Assembly (NCBI RefSeq): GCF_000013565.1 | Contig: NC_007802.1 | Coordinates: 2,046,001 to 2,110,000, forward strand | Source: Jannaschia sp. CCS1 | Lineage (GTDB): Bacteria; Pseudomonadota; Alphaproteobacteria; Rhodobacterales; Rhodobacteraceae | Direction: 5' to 3' | Length of the DNA: 64,000 bases | Part shown: one piece after another, positions 35,329 to 42,774 of the stretch | How positions within the stretch are numbered: the stretch's first letter is position 1 | Layout: each line of letters opens with the position of its first letter | Translations under genes and position numbers: made by a program | The notes under the pieces: generated by a model | What the model was told of the DNA's origin: nothing | Databases searched by the model: none | The model's input: the letters and a program-made list of their open reading frames with translations, nothing else

Positions 35329-35709
35329 ATGACCACCATCGCCCTTGTCGCCCATGACCAGAAGAAAGACGCGCTTGTGGCCTGGGCCAAGGCCCATGAG
35401 GCGGACTTGCAGGGCCACACGCTATTCGCCACCGGCACAACGGGCGGGCGGCTGCAGGCAGAGACGGCGCTCAGTGTCACACCGCTGAAATCCGGGCCTC
35501 TTGGGGGCGACGCGCAGCTTGGTGCGATGATCGCCGAGGGCAAGCTGCCCGTCCTCGTCTTCTTCATCGACCCGCTGTCGGCCATGCCCCACGACGTCGA
35601 TGTGAAATCCCTGATCCGTCTGGCGACGCTTTACGACACCCTTCTGGCGCTGAACGAGGCGACAGCGACGGGCCTCATTCGTGGTTTGCCTGCGCCGTCT
35701 CCGACATAG
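35329..35709 (+). CDS. mgsA: Methylglyoxal synthase
   Basis: 126 aa. MgsA converts dihydroxyacetone phosphate to methylglyoxal and phosphate, a bypass that relieves sugar-phosphate stress. Family motifs are complete: [26 protein letters not shown], the phosphate-binding [14 protein letters not shown] with the catalytic Asp, and [19 protein letters not shown]. The ATG at 35329 has GGAGAG upstream; one at 35314 is less well placed. It is shorter than the E. coli enzyme (152 aa) mainly at the C-terminus. Its place between a GlpR-like regulator and ugp genes fits control of triose-phosphate levels. Confidence 0.93.
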   Translation: MTTIALVAHDQKKDALVAWAKAHEADLQGHTLFATGTTGGRLQAETALSVTPLKSGPLGGDAQLGAMIAEGKLPVLVFFIDPLSAMPHDVDVKSLIRLATLYDTLLALNEATATGLIRGLPAPSPT

Positions 35710-35770
35710 CCCCGGCAGGGAGTCAGCGGACAGCGTTTAACCGGTCACCTGTCCAAAAGAGCGGGTTTAC

Positions 35771-35789
35771 AAAACGTTAATATCGTTTT
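35771..35789. promoter_or_regulatory. AT-rich inverted repeat upstream of the VPLPA-CTERM gene
   Basis: AAAACG-TTAATAT-CGTTTT, a perfect 6-bp repeat with 7-nt spacer, lies in an unusually AT-rich stretch (35765-35835) 60 bp before the next gene. It could be an operator or a weak terminator for mgsA. Confidence 0.4.
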
Positions 35790-35848
35790 TACTTGAAAAG
35801 CCTAATTTTTTGGTTTTTTGGAATTTGCTTTGTTTGGGGAGTGTTGAA

Positions 35849-36538
35849 ATGAAGCGTTTAGTATTGGCCGCAGTAATGAGTATTGGGGCGGCGGCAGCGG
35901 CGCAGGCAGCGCCTGTTTTGGGCCTTAGCGATGTAACGAACAATGGTGGCGGCTCTTATACCTTCACCTTCGACAGCGTCGGCGGCGACATTGTCGGCAC
36001 CGGCGACGGCTTGTCTTTCAGTGGCGGCGGCATTTCGTTTCTGGCCTCCGCCAATGGCGGCCGAGTGATCCAGGATGCGCCTGCAAATGGCGGCCTTGGT
36101 ATTCTTGGCAACAATGGCGGGTCAGATAACCTGGAAATTTCCCTCGGTGAAATACTCACCCTGACATTCGGCCAATCGGTCAATATCCTGAACTTCACGC
36201 TCAACGGCCTGCGGAATGGAAACGGTCACCAGGATGCTGCGGACGGTTCTTTGGGAGTGTCGGCCGACGGTCAACAATTCATTGGAAACGCCGAAAATTT
36301 TGATGGCGTGGCTCCGGACACCGTCCCAGTGGGCGTCGCAAGCATTTGTTCCGTAAATCCCGCGTTCTGTTCGGTGTCTAGTCTGGCATTCCTTGCGGAC
36401 CCCGCCGGCGATGACTTCAAAGGCTATCTGGAGTCGATCACGGTCGAGCTTGCTCCAGTGCCGCTTCCCGCGTCGCTTGGCTTCCTCGCGCTTGGCCTTG
36501 GAGGGCTGGCAGCGGTCCGTCGCCGCGCCCGTGCGTAA
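35849..36538 (+). CDS. VPLPA-CTERM sorting domain protein
   Basis: 229 aa exported protein. The signal peptide is MKRLVLAAVMSIGAAAAAQA. The C-terminus VPLPASLGFLALGLGGLAAV followed by RRRARA is the VPLPA-CTERM sorting signal: short motif, membrane helix and basic tail, recognised by an exosortase/archaeosortase-type enzyme in many Rhodobacterales. The middle is glycine- and asparagine-rich with a beta-sandwich feel (SDNLEISLGEILTLTFGQSV), as in other extracellular CTERM proteins. Two cysteines occur near residues 169 and 176. The start at 35849 has GGGGAG before it. The exosortase is not in this window. A strong terminator follows. Confidence 0.9.
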   Translation: MKRLVLAAVMSIGAAAAAQAAPVLGLSDVTNNGGGSYTFTFDSVGGDIVGTGDGLSFSGGGISFLASANGGRVIQDAPANGGLGILGNNGGSDNLEISLGEILTLTFGQSVNILNFTLNGLRNGNGHQDAADGSLGVSADGQQFIGNAENFDGVAPDTVPVGVASICSVNPAFCSVSSLAFLADPAGDDFKGYLESITVELAPVPLPASLGFLALGLGGLAAVRRRARA

Positions 36539-36567
36539 CGCACATCGACATGTCAGGTGACAGGACG

Positions 36568-36592
36568 ACGCCCCCGGTTCGGGGGCGTTTTT
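36568..36592 (+). terminator. Rho-independent terminator after the VPLPA-CTERM gene
   Basis: ACGCCCCCG and CGGGGGCGT form a 9-bp stem with a GTT loop followed directly by five T residues, a textbook intrinsic terminator 30 nt after the stop codon. Confidence 0.9.
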
Positions 36593-36777
36593 CGTTGTGT
36601 GGCAGACCGGGACGCCTGCCTCCCGCGATGGTGCAAACCATGTGCGGCTGTCTCTGACGCGGGCATAAGCGCCGGGATGAGGTGCCATTTTTTTAGCGGT
36701 TCCGCGACGACGCGTCATTTGGCTGTCACCAAGCGGGCCTATGACATGTCGGGCACGCGCGGGATCGCAGCGGGATA

Positions 36778-36794
36778 TTTCGATTGCGTCGAAA
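36778..36794. promoter_or_regulatory. Candidate DeoR/GlpR-type operator upstream of ugpB
   Basis: TTTCGA-TTGCG-TCGAAA, a perfect 6-bp inverted repeat 156 bp before ugpB. TTCG/CGAA half-sites are characteristic of GlpR and other DeoR-family operators, and a DeoR gene lies 1.5 kb upstream. The link is inference. Confidence 0.45.
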
Positions 36795-36949
36795 GTATCC
36801 CCATGTAGGCTAGGCCTCGCGCGGTGATCCGGGGGGACGCGTCTTTTCGTGACCCCGGCAATGAGATCAGGCCGCCCCCGCGAGAGCCGGGGCGGAGATA
36901 TGCGCATCCTGCGGTCCGAAAAGGGGCCGCGTCACGATGGGAGAGACTA

Positions 36950-38251
36950 ATGAACCTTAAGAACACAATCGGCGCAGGCCTTGCATTCGGCCTTTTGGCC
37001 GGAGCGGCTCAGGCGCAGACCGAAATCGAATGGTGGCACGCGATGGGCGGCCAGCTGGGTGAGACCGTCAACCAGATGGCGGAAAACTTCAACGCGAGCC
37101 AGGGTGACTATGTCATCACGCCCGTCTTCAAAGGCACCTATGAAGAGACGCTGACCGCTGCCATCGCCGCCTTCCGCGCGGGCGAGCAGCCCAACATCGT
37201 GCAGGTCTTCGATGCGGGTGCCGCGACGGTCATCGGCGCACAGGGCGCGACCATCCCGGTGGAGCAGCTTTTGTCCGAGAACGGCGTTGATTTCGACCGT
37301 GAGGATTACATCTCGGGCGTGCGCAACTTCTATGCCGACGCCGATGGCCAGATGATCGGCATGCCGTTCAACTCCTCCACGCCGATCATGTACTACAACG
37401 CCGATGCCCTGGAGGCCGCGGGTGTTGAGCCGCCCGCCACCTGGGAAGAATTTGCCGAAGTCACAGCGCCCGCGCTGGCGGAAGCGGGCTATGTGCCGCT
37501 GGCCCAGTCGCACCTGCCGTGGATCTTTACCGAGAATTTCTTCTCGCGCCACAACCTGCAGTTCGCGTCCAACGACAATGGCTACACCGGCACCGATACC
37601 GAGATCATGGTCAACCACCCCGCCATCCGCGCGCATTTCACCGCGCTGACCGAATGGCAGGAGGCGGGCTATTTTGAATGGTACGGCACCGGTTGGGCCG
37701 ACAACCAGGACCCCTTTGAAGCGGGCGAAGTGGCCATGTGGCTCGGGTCTTCGGGCTCGTTCGGTGGCATCGCCGACCGCGTTGACTTCAACTTCTCCGC
37801 CGCCATGCTGCCTTATTGGGAAGCCGTGACGACCGAGCCCACGCAGACCTTCATCGGGGGCGCGGCTCTGTTCGCGATGTCCGGCTTTGATGCGGAGCAG
37901 AATGAAGCCACAGCGGCCTTCTTCGACTTCCTCGACAGCGTCGATGCGCAGGTCATGTGGCACACGGAAACGGGCTATGTTCCGATCACGACCGCCGCTT
38001 ATGAAGCGACGGCTGAGACCGGTCACTACGACACGTTCCCGGCAGCCGAAGTGGGTGTCCAGCAGCTGCAGCTGCCCGCTGGTGAGTTCACCCGCGGCTA
38101 CCGCATGGGCTTCTACGTCCAGATCCGTGACGTGATGAACCGTGAGTATGGCCGCATCCTGACCGGTGAAACCTCCGTCGATGACGCGTTCGAGACGATC
38201 GAAGCGGAGGCCAACGAGCTTCTGTCGCGCTTCGCCCAGACGCAGGGCTGA
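36950..38251 (+). CDS. ugpB: sn-Glycerol-3-phosphate ABC transporter substrate-binding protein
   Basis: 433 aa periplasmic family-1 binding protein. The signal peptide ends at GAAQAQ. EIEWWHAMGGQLGETVNQMA, VFKGTYEETLTAAIAAFRAG, FNSSTPIMYYNADAL and GGAALFAMSG match UgpB closely, including the tryptophan-rich ligand site. The ATG at 36950 follows GGGAGAG. It captures glycerol-3-phosphate or glycerophosphodiesters for the UgpAE channel powered by UgpC. Preceded by a 357-bp leader after the upstream terminator, it heads the operon ugpBAEC. Confidence 0.93.
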   Translation: MNLKNTIGAGLAFGLLAGAAQAQTEIEWWHAMGGQLGETVNQMAENFNASQGDYVITPVFKGTYEETLTAAIAAFRAGEQPNIVQVFDAGAATVIGAQGATIPVEQLLSENGVDFDREDYISGVRNFYADADGQMIGMPFNSSTPIMYYNADALEAAGVEPPATWEEFAEVTAPALAEAGYVPLAQSHLPWIFTENFFSRHNLQFASNDNGYTGTDTEIMVNHPAIRAHFTALTEWQEAGYFEWYGTGWADNQDPFEAGEVAMWLGSSGSFGGIADRVDFNFSAAMLPYWEAVTTEPTQTFIGGAALFAMSGFDAEQNEATAAFFDFLDSVDAQVMWHTETGYVPITTAAYEATAETGHYDTFPAAEVGVQQLQLPAGEFTRGYRMGFYVQIRDVMNREYGRILTGETSVDDAFETIEAEANELLSRFAQTQG

Positions 38252-38261
38252 AACTGCCATA

Positions 38262-38315
38262 GGTTAACGCCGTTAACCCAACGACTGCGCTGGCCGGGAC
38301 CCAATGCCCGGCCAG
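38262..38315 (+). repeat. Two intercistronic inverted repeats after ugpB
   Basis: GGTTAAC-GCC-GTTAACC (38262-38278) and CTGGCCGGG-N8-CCCGGCCAG (38290-38315) are both perfect. The second is a strong 9-bp stem. They lie between ugpB and ugpA, the position where the other two binding-protein genes here also carry a stem-loop. Confidence 0.7.
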
Positions 38316-38363
38316 TCGCCAATCAATCAAAAACACGAATAACCTCAGGGGGAGGCTCTACCC

Positions 38364-39245
38364 GTGAAACGCGCCGCATTCGGGCATATCGGATTTCCGC
38401 TTCTGTTGCTGATCCCGCAACTCGCCATCATCGCGATCTTCTTCTATTGGCCGGCCGGCTACGCGATCCAATCCTCCTTCTATCTGGAAGATCCCTTTGG
38501 CTTCGGCTCCACCTTTGTGGGGATGGAAAACTACACGCGGCTGACGCGCTCCTCCAGCTACATGTCGAGCGCCTGGTTCACCCTGATCTTCACCGCACTG
38601 GTCACATTTTTCGCGCTGGCCATAGCGCTTCTGCTGGCGGTCAAGGCCGATAAGGTGATCCGGGGCGCCAAGACCTATCGCACGCTGCTGATGTGGGTCT
38701 ATGCCATCGCGCCGCCCGTCGCGGGCCTGATCGGGGTCATGCTGTTTGACCAGTCGCGCGGCAACCTCACACAGCTATTCGCCATGATGGGCTTCGATTT
38801 CCGCCTTGGCGTGAACTACTGGGATACGGCCAGCGCGATGATCACCGTGTCGATCTGGAAACAGATCCCCGTCAACTTCATCTTCTTCCTCTCGGGCTTG
38901 CAGGCGATCCCACGCTCGGTCCGCGAAGCCGCGATGATCGACAACAACTCCGGCACAAGGCGGTTCTGGGACATCACCTTCCCGCTACTCGCCCCCACCG
39001 GTTTCTTCCTGCTGATCATCAACATCACCTATTCGCTGTTCGAGACCTTCGGCATCATCGACACGCTGGTCAAAGGGGAGCCGGGCAACAACCCGATGAC
39101 GCTGGTCTACCGCGTCTTCGTGGATGGCTTCCGGGGCCAGGATCTGGGCGGATCCTCGGCGCAATCGGTGGTCCTGATGGTCCTCGTCCTGATCCTCACA
39201 ATCGTGCAGTTCCGCTTCCTGGAACGCCGCATTCACTACACATAG
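38364..39245 (+). CDS. ugpA: Glycerol-3-phosphate ABC transporter permease UgpA
   Basis: 293 aa inner-membrane permease starting at GTG 38364 behind GGGGGAGG. The first helix is LLLIPQLAIIAIFFYWPAGY; the sequence ALQSSF-like YAIQSSFYLEDPFGFGSTFV, and the coupling loop SVREAAMIDNNSGTRRFWDI are family typical. It pairs with UgpE. Six membrane segments are expected. Confidence 0.92.
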   Translation: MKRAAFGHIGFPLLLLIPQLAIIAIFFYWPAGYAIQSSFYLEDPFGFGSTFVGMENYTRLTRSSSYMSSAWFTLIFTALVTFFALAIALLLAVKADKVIRGAKTYRTLLMWVYAIAPPVAGLIGVMLFDQSRGNLTQLFAMMGFDFRLGVNYWDTASAMITVSIWKQIPVNFIFFLSGLQAIPRSVREAAMIDNNSGTRRFWDITFPLLAPTGFFLLIINITYSLFETFGIIDTLVKGEPGNNPMTLVYRVFVDGFRGQDLGGSSAQSVVLMVLVLILTIVQFRFLERRIHYT

Positions 39246-39258
39246 GGGGGCTTGGGAC

Positions 39259-40176
39259 ATGGCTGACATATCTGAAACCCACGCCGACGCCCGCGGCCAA
39301 ACCGGGGCCGCGACCCGCCCCGCGAAACGCTTCAAGTGGGAGACCATCGGCGACCACGCGATCCTGATTGCGGGCGCGCTTCTGATGCTGGTGCCGGTCT
39401 ACATGGTCTTCGCGACGTCGTCGTGGGACCCGATCACGATCCACCGGCAGGGTATGCAGTTCGGCTTTGGCGACCAGTTCGGCGTGAACTACAACGCCGC
39501 CCTGTTCGAATATGGCGGCTTCACCGACAGCGTGAACGGCATGACGATGCTGGCCAATTCCATGATCCTGGGTCTGGGCTTTGCCATCGGCAAGATCATC
39601 GTCGGCATGATGGCGGCCTATGCGATTGTGTATTTCCGCCTGCGCTTCGCCACGCTGGCCTTCTGGATGATCTTCACCACGCTGCTTTTGCCGTTGGAGG
39701 TGCGTATTCTGCCGTCATACGAAGTCATCTCGGCGATGAACCTGGGAAACACCTATACCGGGTTGATCGTGCCGCTGATTGCATCGGCGACGGCGACCTT
39801 CTTCTTCCGACAATACTTCCGCTCGGTGCCCGAAGAACTCATTGAGGCCGCGCGCATCGACGGGGCAGGGCCGGTGAAATTCTTCATCGACATCCTCGTG
39901 CCGTTGTCCAAGACCATGATCGCGGCAATGTTCATCATCATGTTCGTCTTCGGCTGGAACCAGTACCTCTGGCCCACGCTGATCACCACGGATGAGAGCC
40001 TGTTCACGCTGGTGCGCGGCATCCGGCAGATCGTCCAATCCTATGCCGACGGCGGTGAGACGCCCGATTACGGCCAGGCCGCGGCCCTTGCGATCATCGC
40101 GATGACGCCGCCGGTGCTGATCGTCGTCTTCTTCCAGAACTGGTTCGTCAAGGGCCTCACCGAGTCTGACAAGTAA
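39259..40176 (+). CDS. ugpE: Glycerol-3-phosphate ABC transporter permease UgpE
   Basis: 305 aa inner-membrane permease of the MalG-like subfamily. After a 35-residue hydrophilic tail comes the first helix (ILIAGALLMLVPVYMVFATS). LLPLEVRILPSYEVISAMNL and the EAA loop ELIEAARIDGAGPVKFFIDI are typical, as is FGWNQYLWPTLITTDESLFT. It starts 13 bases after the ugpA stop. With UgpA it forms the transport channel for glycerol-3-phosphate. Confidence 0.92.
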   Translation: MADISETHADARGQTGAATRPAKRFKWETIGDHAILIAGALLMLVPVYMVFATSSWDPITIHRQGMQFGFGDQFGVNYNAALFEYGGFTDSVNGMTMLANSMILGLGFAIGKIIVGMMAAYAIVYFRLRFATLAFWMIFTTLLLPLEVRILPSYEVISAMNLGNTYTGLIVPLIASATATFFFRQYFRSVPEELIEAARIDGAGPVKFFIDILVPLSKTMIAAMFIIMFVFGWNQYLWPTLITTDESLFTLVRGIRQIVQSYADGGETPDYGQAAALAIIAMTPPVLIVVFFQNWFVKGLTESDK

Positions 40177-40195
40177 ACAAGAGAGAACCATTCAA

Positions 40196-41245
40196 ATGGC
40201 ACAAGTTACCCTGACCGCCGTCCGCAAGGTCTACCCCAATGGCGCCGAAGCGCTGGAGCCGTCCTCCTTCACCATTCCCGATGGGGAGCTGACCGTATTG
40301 GTCGGCCCATCCGGCTGCGGCAAGTCCACGCTGTTGCGCATGGTTGCAGGGCTGGAAGAGATCACCGAAGGGGAGCTGTCCATCGGCGACCGGATCGTCA
40401 ATGATATCGACCCGGCGGATCGCAACATCGCGATGGTGTTCCAGAACTACGCGCTTTATCCGCATATGTCCGTGGCGCAAAACATGGGGTACGGGCTGAA
40501 GAACCGCGGTATGGACAAGGCGGCGATCTCGGAGAAGGTCCGCGAAGCGGCGGACATGCTGAACCTCAACGAATTCCTAGATCGGCGTCCGTCGCAACTG
40601 TCCGGCGGTCAGCGCCAGCGCGTCGCCATGGGCCGTGCCATCGTGCGCGAGCCGGACCTGTTCCTGTTTGATGAGCCGCTGTCCAATCTGGACGCCAAAC
40701 TGCGCAACCAGATGCGGATCGAGATCCGGGCACTGCAGCGCCGCCTTGGCACCACGGCCATGTATGTGACCCACGATCAGGTCGAAGCCATGACCATGGC
40801 CGACCGTATCATCGTGCTGAACTCCGGCATGATTGAGCAGATCGGCACTCCGAATGAGATCTATGAACACCCCGCCTCCACCTTCGTGGCCTCCTTCATG
40901 GGCGCACCGCCGATGAACCTGCTGCGCGGTGAGGCGTCCGGGGGGGCGGTGACCCTGGGCGGCGGCCAGGACGTGCCGTTCGCGCGCGCCGACGGCCATG
41001 ACGGGCCCATCCAGGTCGGTATCCGGCCGGAAGATACCTGGCCCGACCCCGCCGGTGATCTGGCATTCGATGTGGATATTATCGAGGAATTGGGCGCGCA
41101 GCGCCTTCTGCACGGCCATGTGGCGGGGCAGGCGTTTTCGGTGGCCGTTCCCAAGGACAAGAGCGCTGAGACGGGCGCCATGAAGCTGTCCGTCAAGCCC
41201 GGCGCAGTGCATCTGTTCGACGCCGACAAGGGCCGCCGTCTCTAA
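40196..41245 (+). CDS. ugpC: Glycerol-3-phosphate ABC transporter ATP-binding protein UgpC
   Basis: 349 aa ATPase of the MalK/UgpC group. Walker A GPSGCGKSTLLRMVAG, MVFQNYALYPHMSVAQNM, signature [19 protein letters not shown] and Walker B LFLFDEPLSNLDAKLR are complete. The C-terminal TOBE/OB region (PIQVGIRPEDTWPDPAGD) is the regulatory domain by which MalK-type ATPases respond to other proteins. It closes the core ugp operon; an SHMT-like gene follows after 97 bp. Confidence 0.93.
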   Translation: MAQVTLTAVRKVYPNGAEALEPSSFTIPDGELTVLVGPSGCGKSTLLRMVAGLEEITEGELSIGDRIVNDIDPADRNIAMVFQNYALYPHMSVAQNMGYGLKNRGMDKAAISEKVREAADMLNLNEFLDRRPSQLSGGQRQRVAMGRAIVREPDLFLFDEPLSNLDAKLRNQMRIEIRALQRRLGTTAMYVTHDQVEAMTMADRIIVLNSGMIEQIGTPNEIYEHPASTFVASFMGAPPMNLLRGEASGGAVTLGGGQDVPFARADGHDGPIQVGIRPEDTWPDPAGDLAFDVDIIEELGAQRLLHGHVAGQAFSVAVPKDKSAETGAMKLSVKPGAVHLFDADKGRRL

Positions 41246-41310
41246 CCGCCGTCTCTGACATCCTCACGGCGACCTTTAGATTTCCGTTGCGCCCGCAGGC
41301 CTGCCGCTGT

Positions 41311-41336
41311 CTCCTTCCGTAAAAGATCGGAAGGGG
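41311..41336 (+). promoter_or_regulatory. Hairpin that can mask the ribosome binding site of the SHMT-like gene
   Basis: CCTTCCG (41313-41319) and CGGAAGG (41328-41334) pair perfectly around TAAAAGAT, and the stem extends by a G-T and a C-G pair. The right arm contains the Shine-Dalgarno GGAAGGGG that ends six bases before the ATG at 41343. The folded form would hide it. Regulation by this fold is inference. Confidence 0.55.
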
Positions 41337-41342
41337 ACGGAT

Positions 41343-42680
41343 ATGGTATTGGCAAAACGCGACTGGGTGCCCGCAGACAGTGACGCCCTGGTTCAATCCA
41401 TCGCCGCACGCACGTCGGCGTCGGACGGCGCCACCATCGCCGCGCGGCTTACGGCTTTGGGGGCCGAGAACCGCCGCATTCATGAGGACGCCTGCTTCAA
41501 CCTCAACCCCGCCACCAATGTGATGAACCCGGCGGCGGAGGCGCTTTTGTCCAACGGCATGGGCACGCGCCCGTCCCTTGGCTACCCCGGCGACAAATAT
41601 GAGATGGGGCTGGAGGCGGTGGAGGAGGCGGAGGTCATCGCCGCAGAACTGGCCGCTGAGGTCTTCCGCGCGCGCTTTGCTGAGATTCGCGTGGCCTCCG
41701 GCGCGATGGCCAACCTCTACGCCTTTATGGCGACCTGCCAACCCGGCGACACAATCATCGTGCCGCCCGCATCCATCGGCGGCCATGTCACCCACCACGG
41801 GGCTGGATGCGCGGGCCTTTTCGGATTGCGGATCGTGGAGGCCCCCGTTTATCCAAATTGTTATACCATTGATATACCCGGCCTCGCGGATCTGGCGGCA
41901 AAAGAGCGCCCGGCGCTGATCACTTTGGGTGGGTCCCTGAACCTGTTGCCCCATCCTGTGGCGGAGGTGCGGGCTATTGCCGACGACGTCGGGGCCTATC
42001 TGCTGATGGATGCCGCGCATCAATGCGGCCTCTTTGCTGGGCAGGCCTGGCCTGATCCACTGGCCTCTGAAAATGGGGCAGAGGGCGCGCATCTGATGAC
42101 GATGAGCACCTATAAATCCCTCGGCGGACCTGCGGGCGGGTTAATCGTGACCAACGACGCCGAGATCGCCAAGCGTCTGGATTCCATTGCTTTTCCCGGC
42201 ATGACGGCCAATTTCGATGCCTCCAAATCCGCCGCCCTCGCGCGCAGCCTGTTGGATTGGCGCGACCATGGCCGGGCCTACGCCGCCAAGATGGTGGAGG
42301 TGGCGAAGGCGCTGTCCGATGCGCTGAAGGCACAGGGCATTCCGCTGTTTGAAACGGCACGCGGTGCCACGCAAAGCCACCAATTTGCCGTGCCAGCCTA
42401 TGAGCTCGGGGGCGGGCAGGCGGCCTCCAAACACCTTTACCGCGCGGGGATCATCGCCTGTGGGATCGGCATCCCGGGCCCAGAAGTTCCCAATGATATG
42501 AATGCGATACGTTTTGGGACACCCGAAATTGTCCGCTTTGGCGTGGGGCAGGGGTCGGATGATGTCACCACCCTGGCAGGCCTCATTGCGCGGGCTCTGC
42601 GCAGTGATCGACCAGAGGATCTTGCCGGGGAAACAGCCGCCTTTCGGAGCAATTTCAAAGCCTTGCACTATGTATCTTAA
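41343..42680 (+). CDS. Serine hydroxymethyltransferase-like PLP enzyme
   Basis: 445 aa fold-type I PLP enzyme. The SHMT layout is recognisable: LGYPGDKYEMGLEAVEEAEV (for YPGxRYYGG), ASGAMANLYAFMATCQPGDT, GGHVTHHGAG, LMDAAHQCGLFAGQAWPDPL and the PLP lysine in MSTYKSLGGPAGG. It is far from canonical GlyA, lacking the usual NKYAEGYP and THKTLRGPRGG forms, so it may act on a substituted serine or another beta-hydroxy amino acid. It lies after ugpC and could be the last gene of that operon, but it has its own leader hairpin. The normal housekeeping GlyA must be elsewhere. Confidence 0.8.
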   Translation: MVLAKRDWVPADSDALVQSIAARTSASDGATIAARLTALGAENRRIHEDACFNLNPATNVMNPAAEALLSNGMGTRPSLGYPGDKYEMGLEAVEEAEVIAAELAAEVFRARFAEIRVASGAMANLYAFMATCQPGDTIIVPPASIGGHVTHHGAGCAGLFGLRIVEAPVYPNCYTIDIPGLADLAAKERPALITLGGSLNLLPHPVAEVRAIADDVGAYLLMDAAHQCGLFAGQAWPDPLASENGAEGAHLMTMSTYKSLGGPAGGLIVTNDAEIAKRLDSIAFPGMTANFDASKSAALARSLLDWRDHGRAYAAKMVEVAKALSDALKAQGIPLFETARGATQSHQFAVPAYELGGGQAASKHLYRAGIIACGIGIPGPEVPNDMNAIRFGTPEIVRFGVGQGSDDVTTLAGLIARALRSDRPEDLAGETAAFRSNFKALHYVS

Positions 42681-42694
42681 TCTGTTTTTGCAAC

Positions 42695-42708
42695 TCACTC
42701 GCAAGTGA
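42695..42708. promoter_or_regulatory. Inverted repeat 1 upstream of the metal-ion ABC operon
   Basis: TCACT-CGCA-AGTGA, a perfect 5-bp repeat 67 bp before the binding-protein gene and directly after the SHMT-like stop. It could be one of two operator sites for a Fur-family metal regulator. Confidence 0.4.
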
Positions 42709-42718
42709 CTTGCTTTCT

Positions 42719-42733
42719 TGCGAATAAGTCGCA
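42719..42733. promoter_or_regulatory. Inverted repeat 2 upstream of the metal-ion ABC operon
   Basis: TGCGA-ATAAG-TCGCA, a perfect 5-bp repeat 41 bp before the start codon, where a -10 region (CATATACA) follows. Its TGC(G/A)A ends resemble sites of the manganese regulator Mur in Rhodobacterales; a Zur site is the alternative. Confidence 0.5.
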
Positions 42734-42774
42734 TATACACTTCTGACGGCACCGCCATCAGGAGTTCCCCAGAT

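Larger units (their letters stand above)
36539..36949. other. Intergenic leader of the ugp operon
   Basis: 411 bp with no supported gene. It contains the terminator at 36568-36592, the TTTCGA/TCGAAA repeat at 36778-36794 and a GC-rich hairpin (CGCCCC/GGGGCG) near 36870-36894. A CTGTCAC half-site at 36722 resembles one half of a Pho box, but the second half is missing. Confidence 0.6.

Noticed and set aside
36722-36750. Pho box upstream of ugpB
   Set aside because: CTGTCAC is present but the second 7-base half 11 nt later is GCGGGCC-like and does not match. A single half-site is not enough to claim PhoB control.
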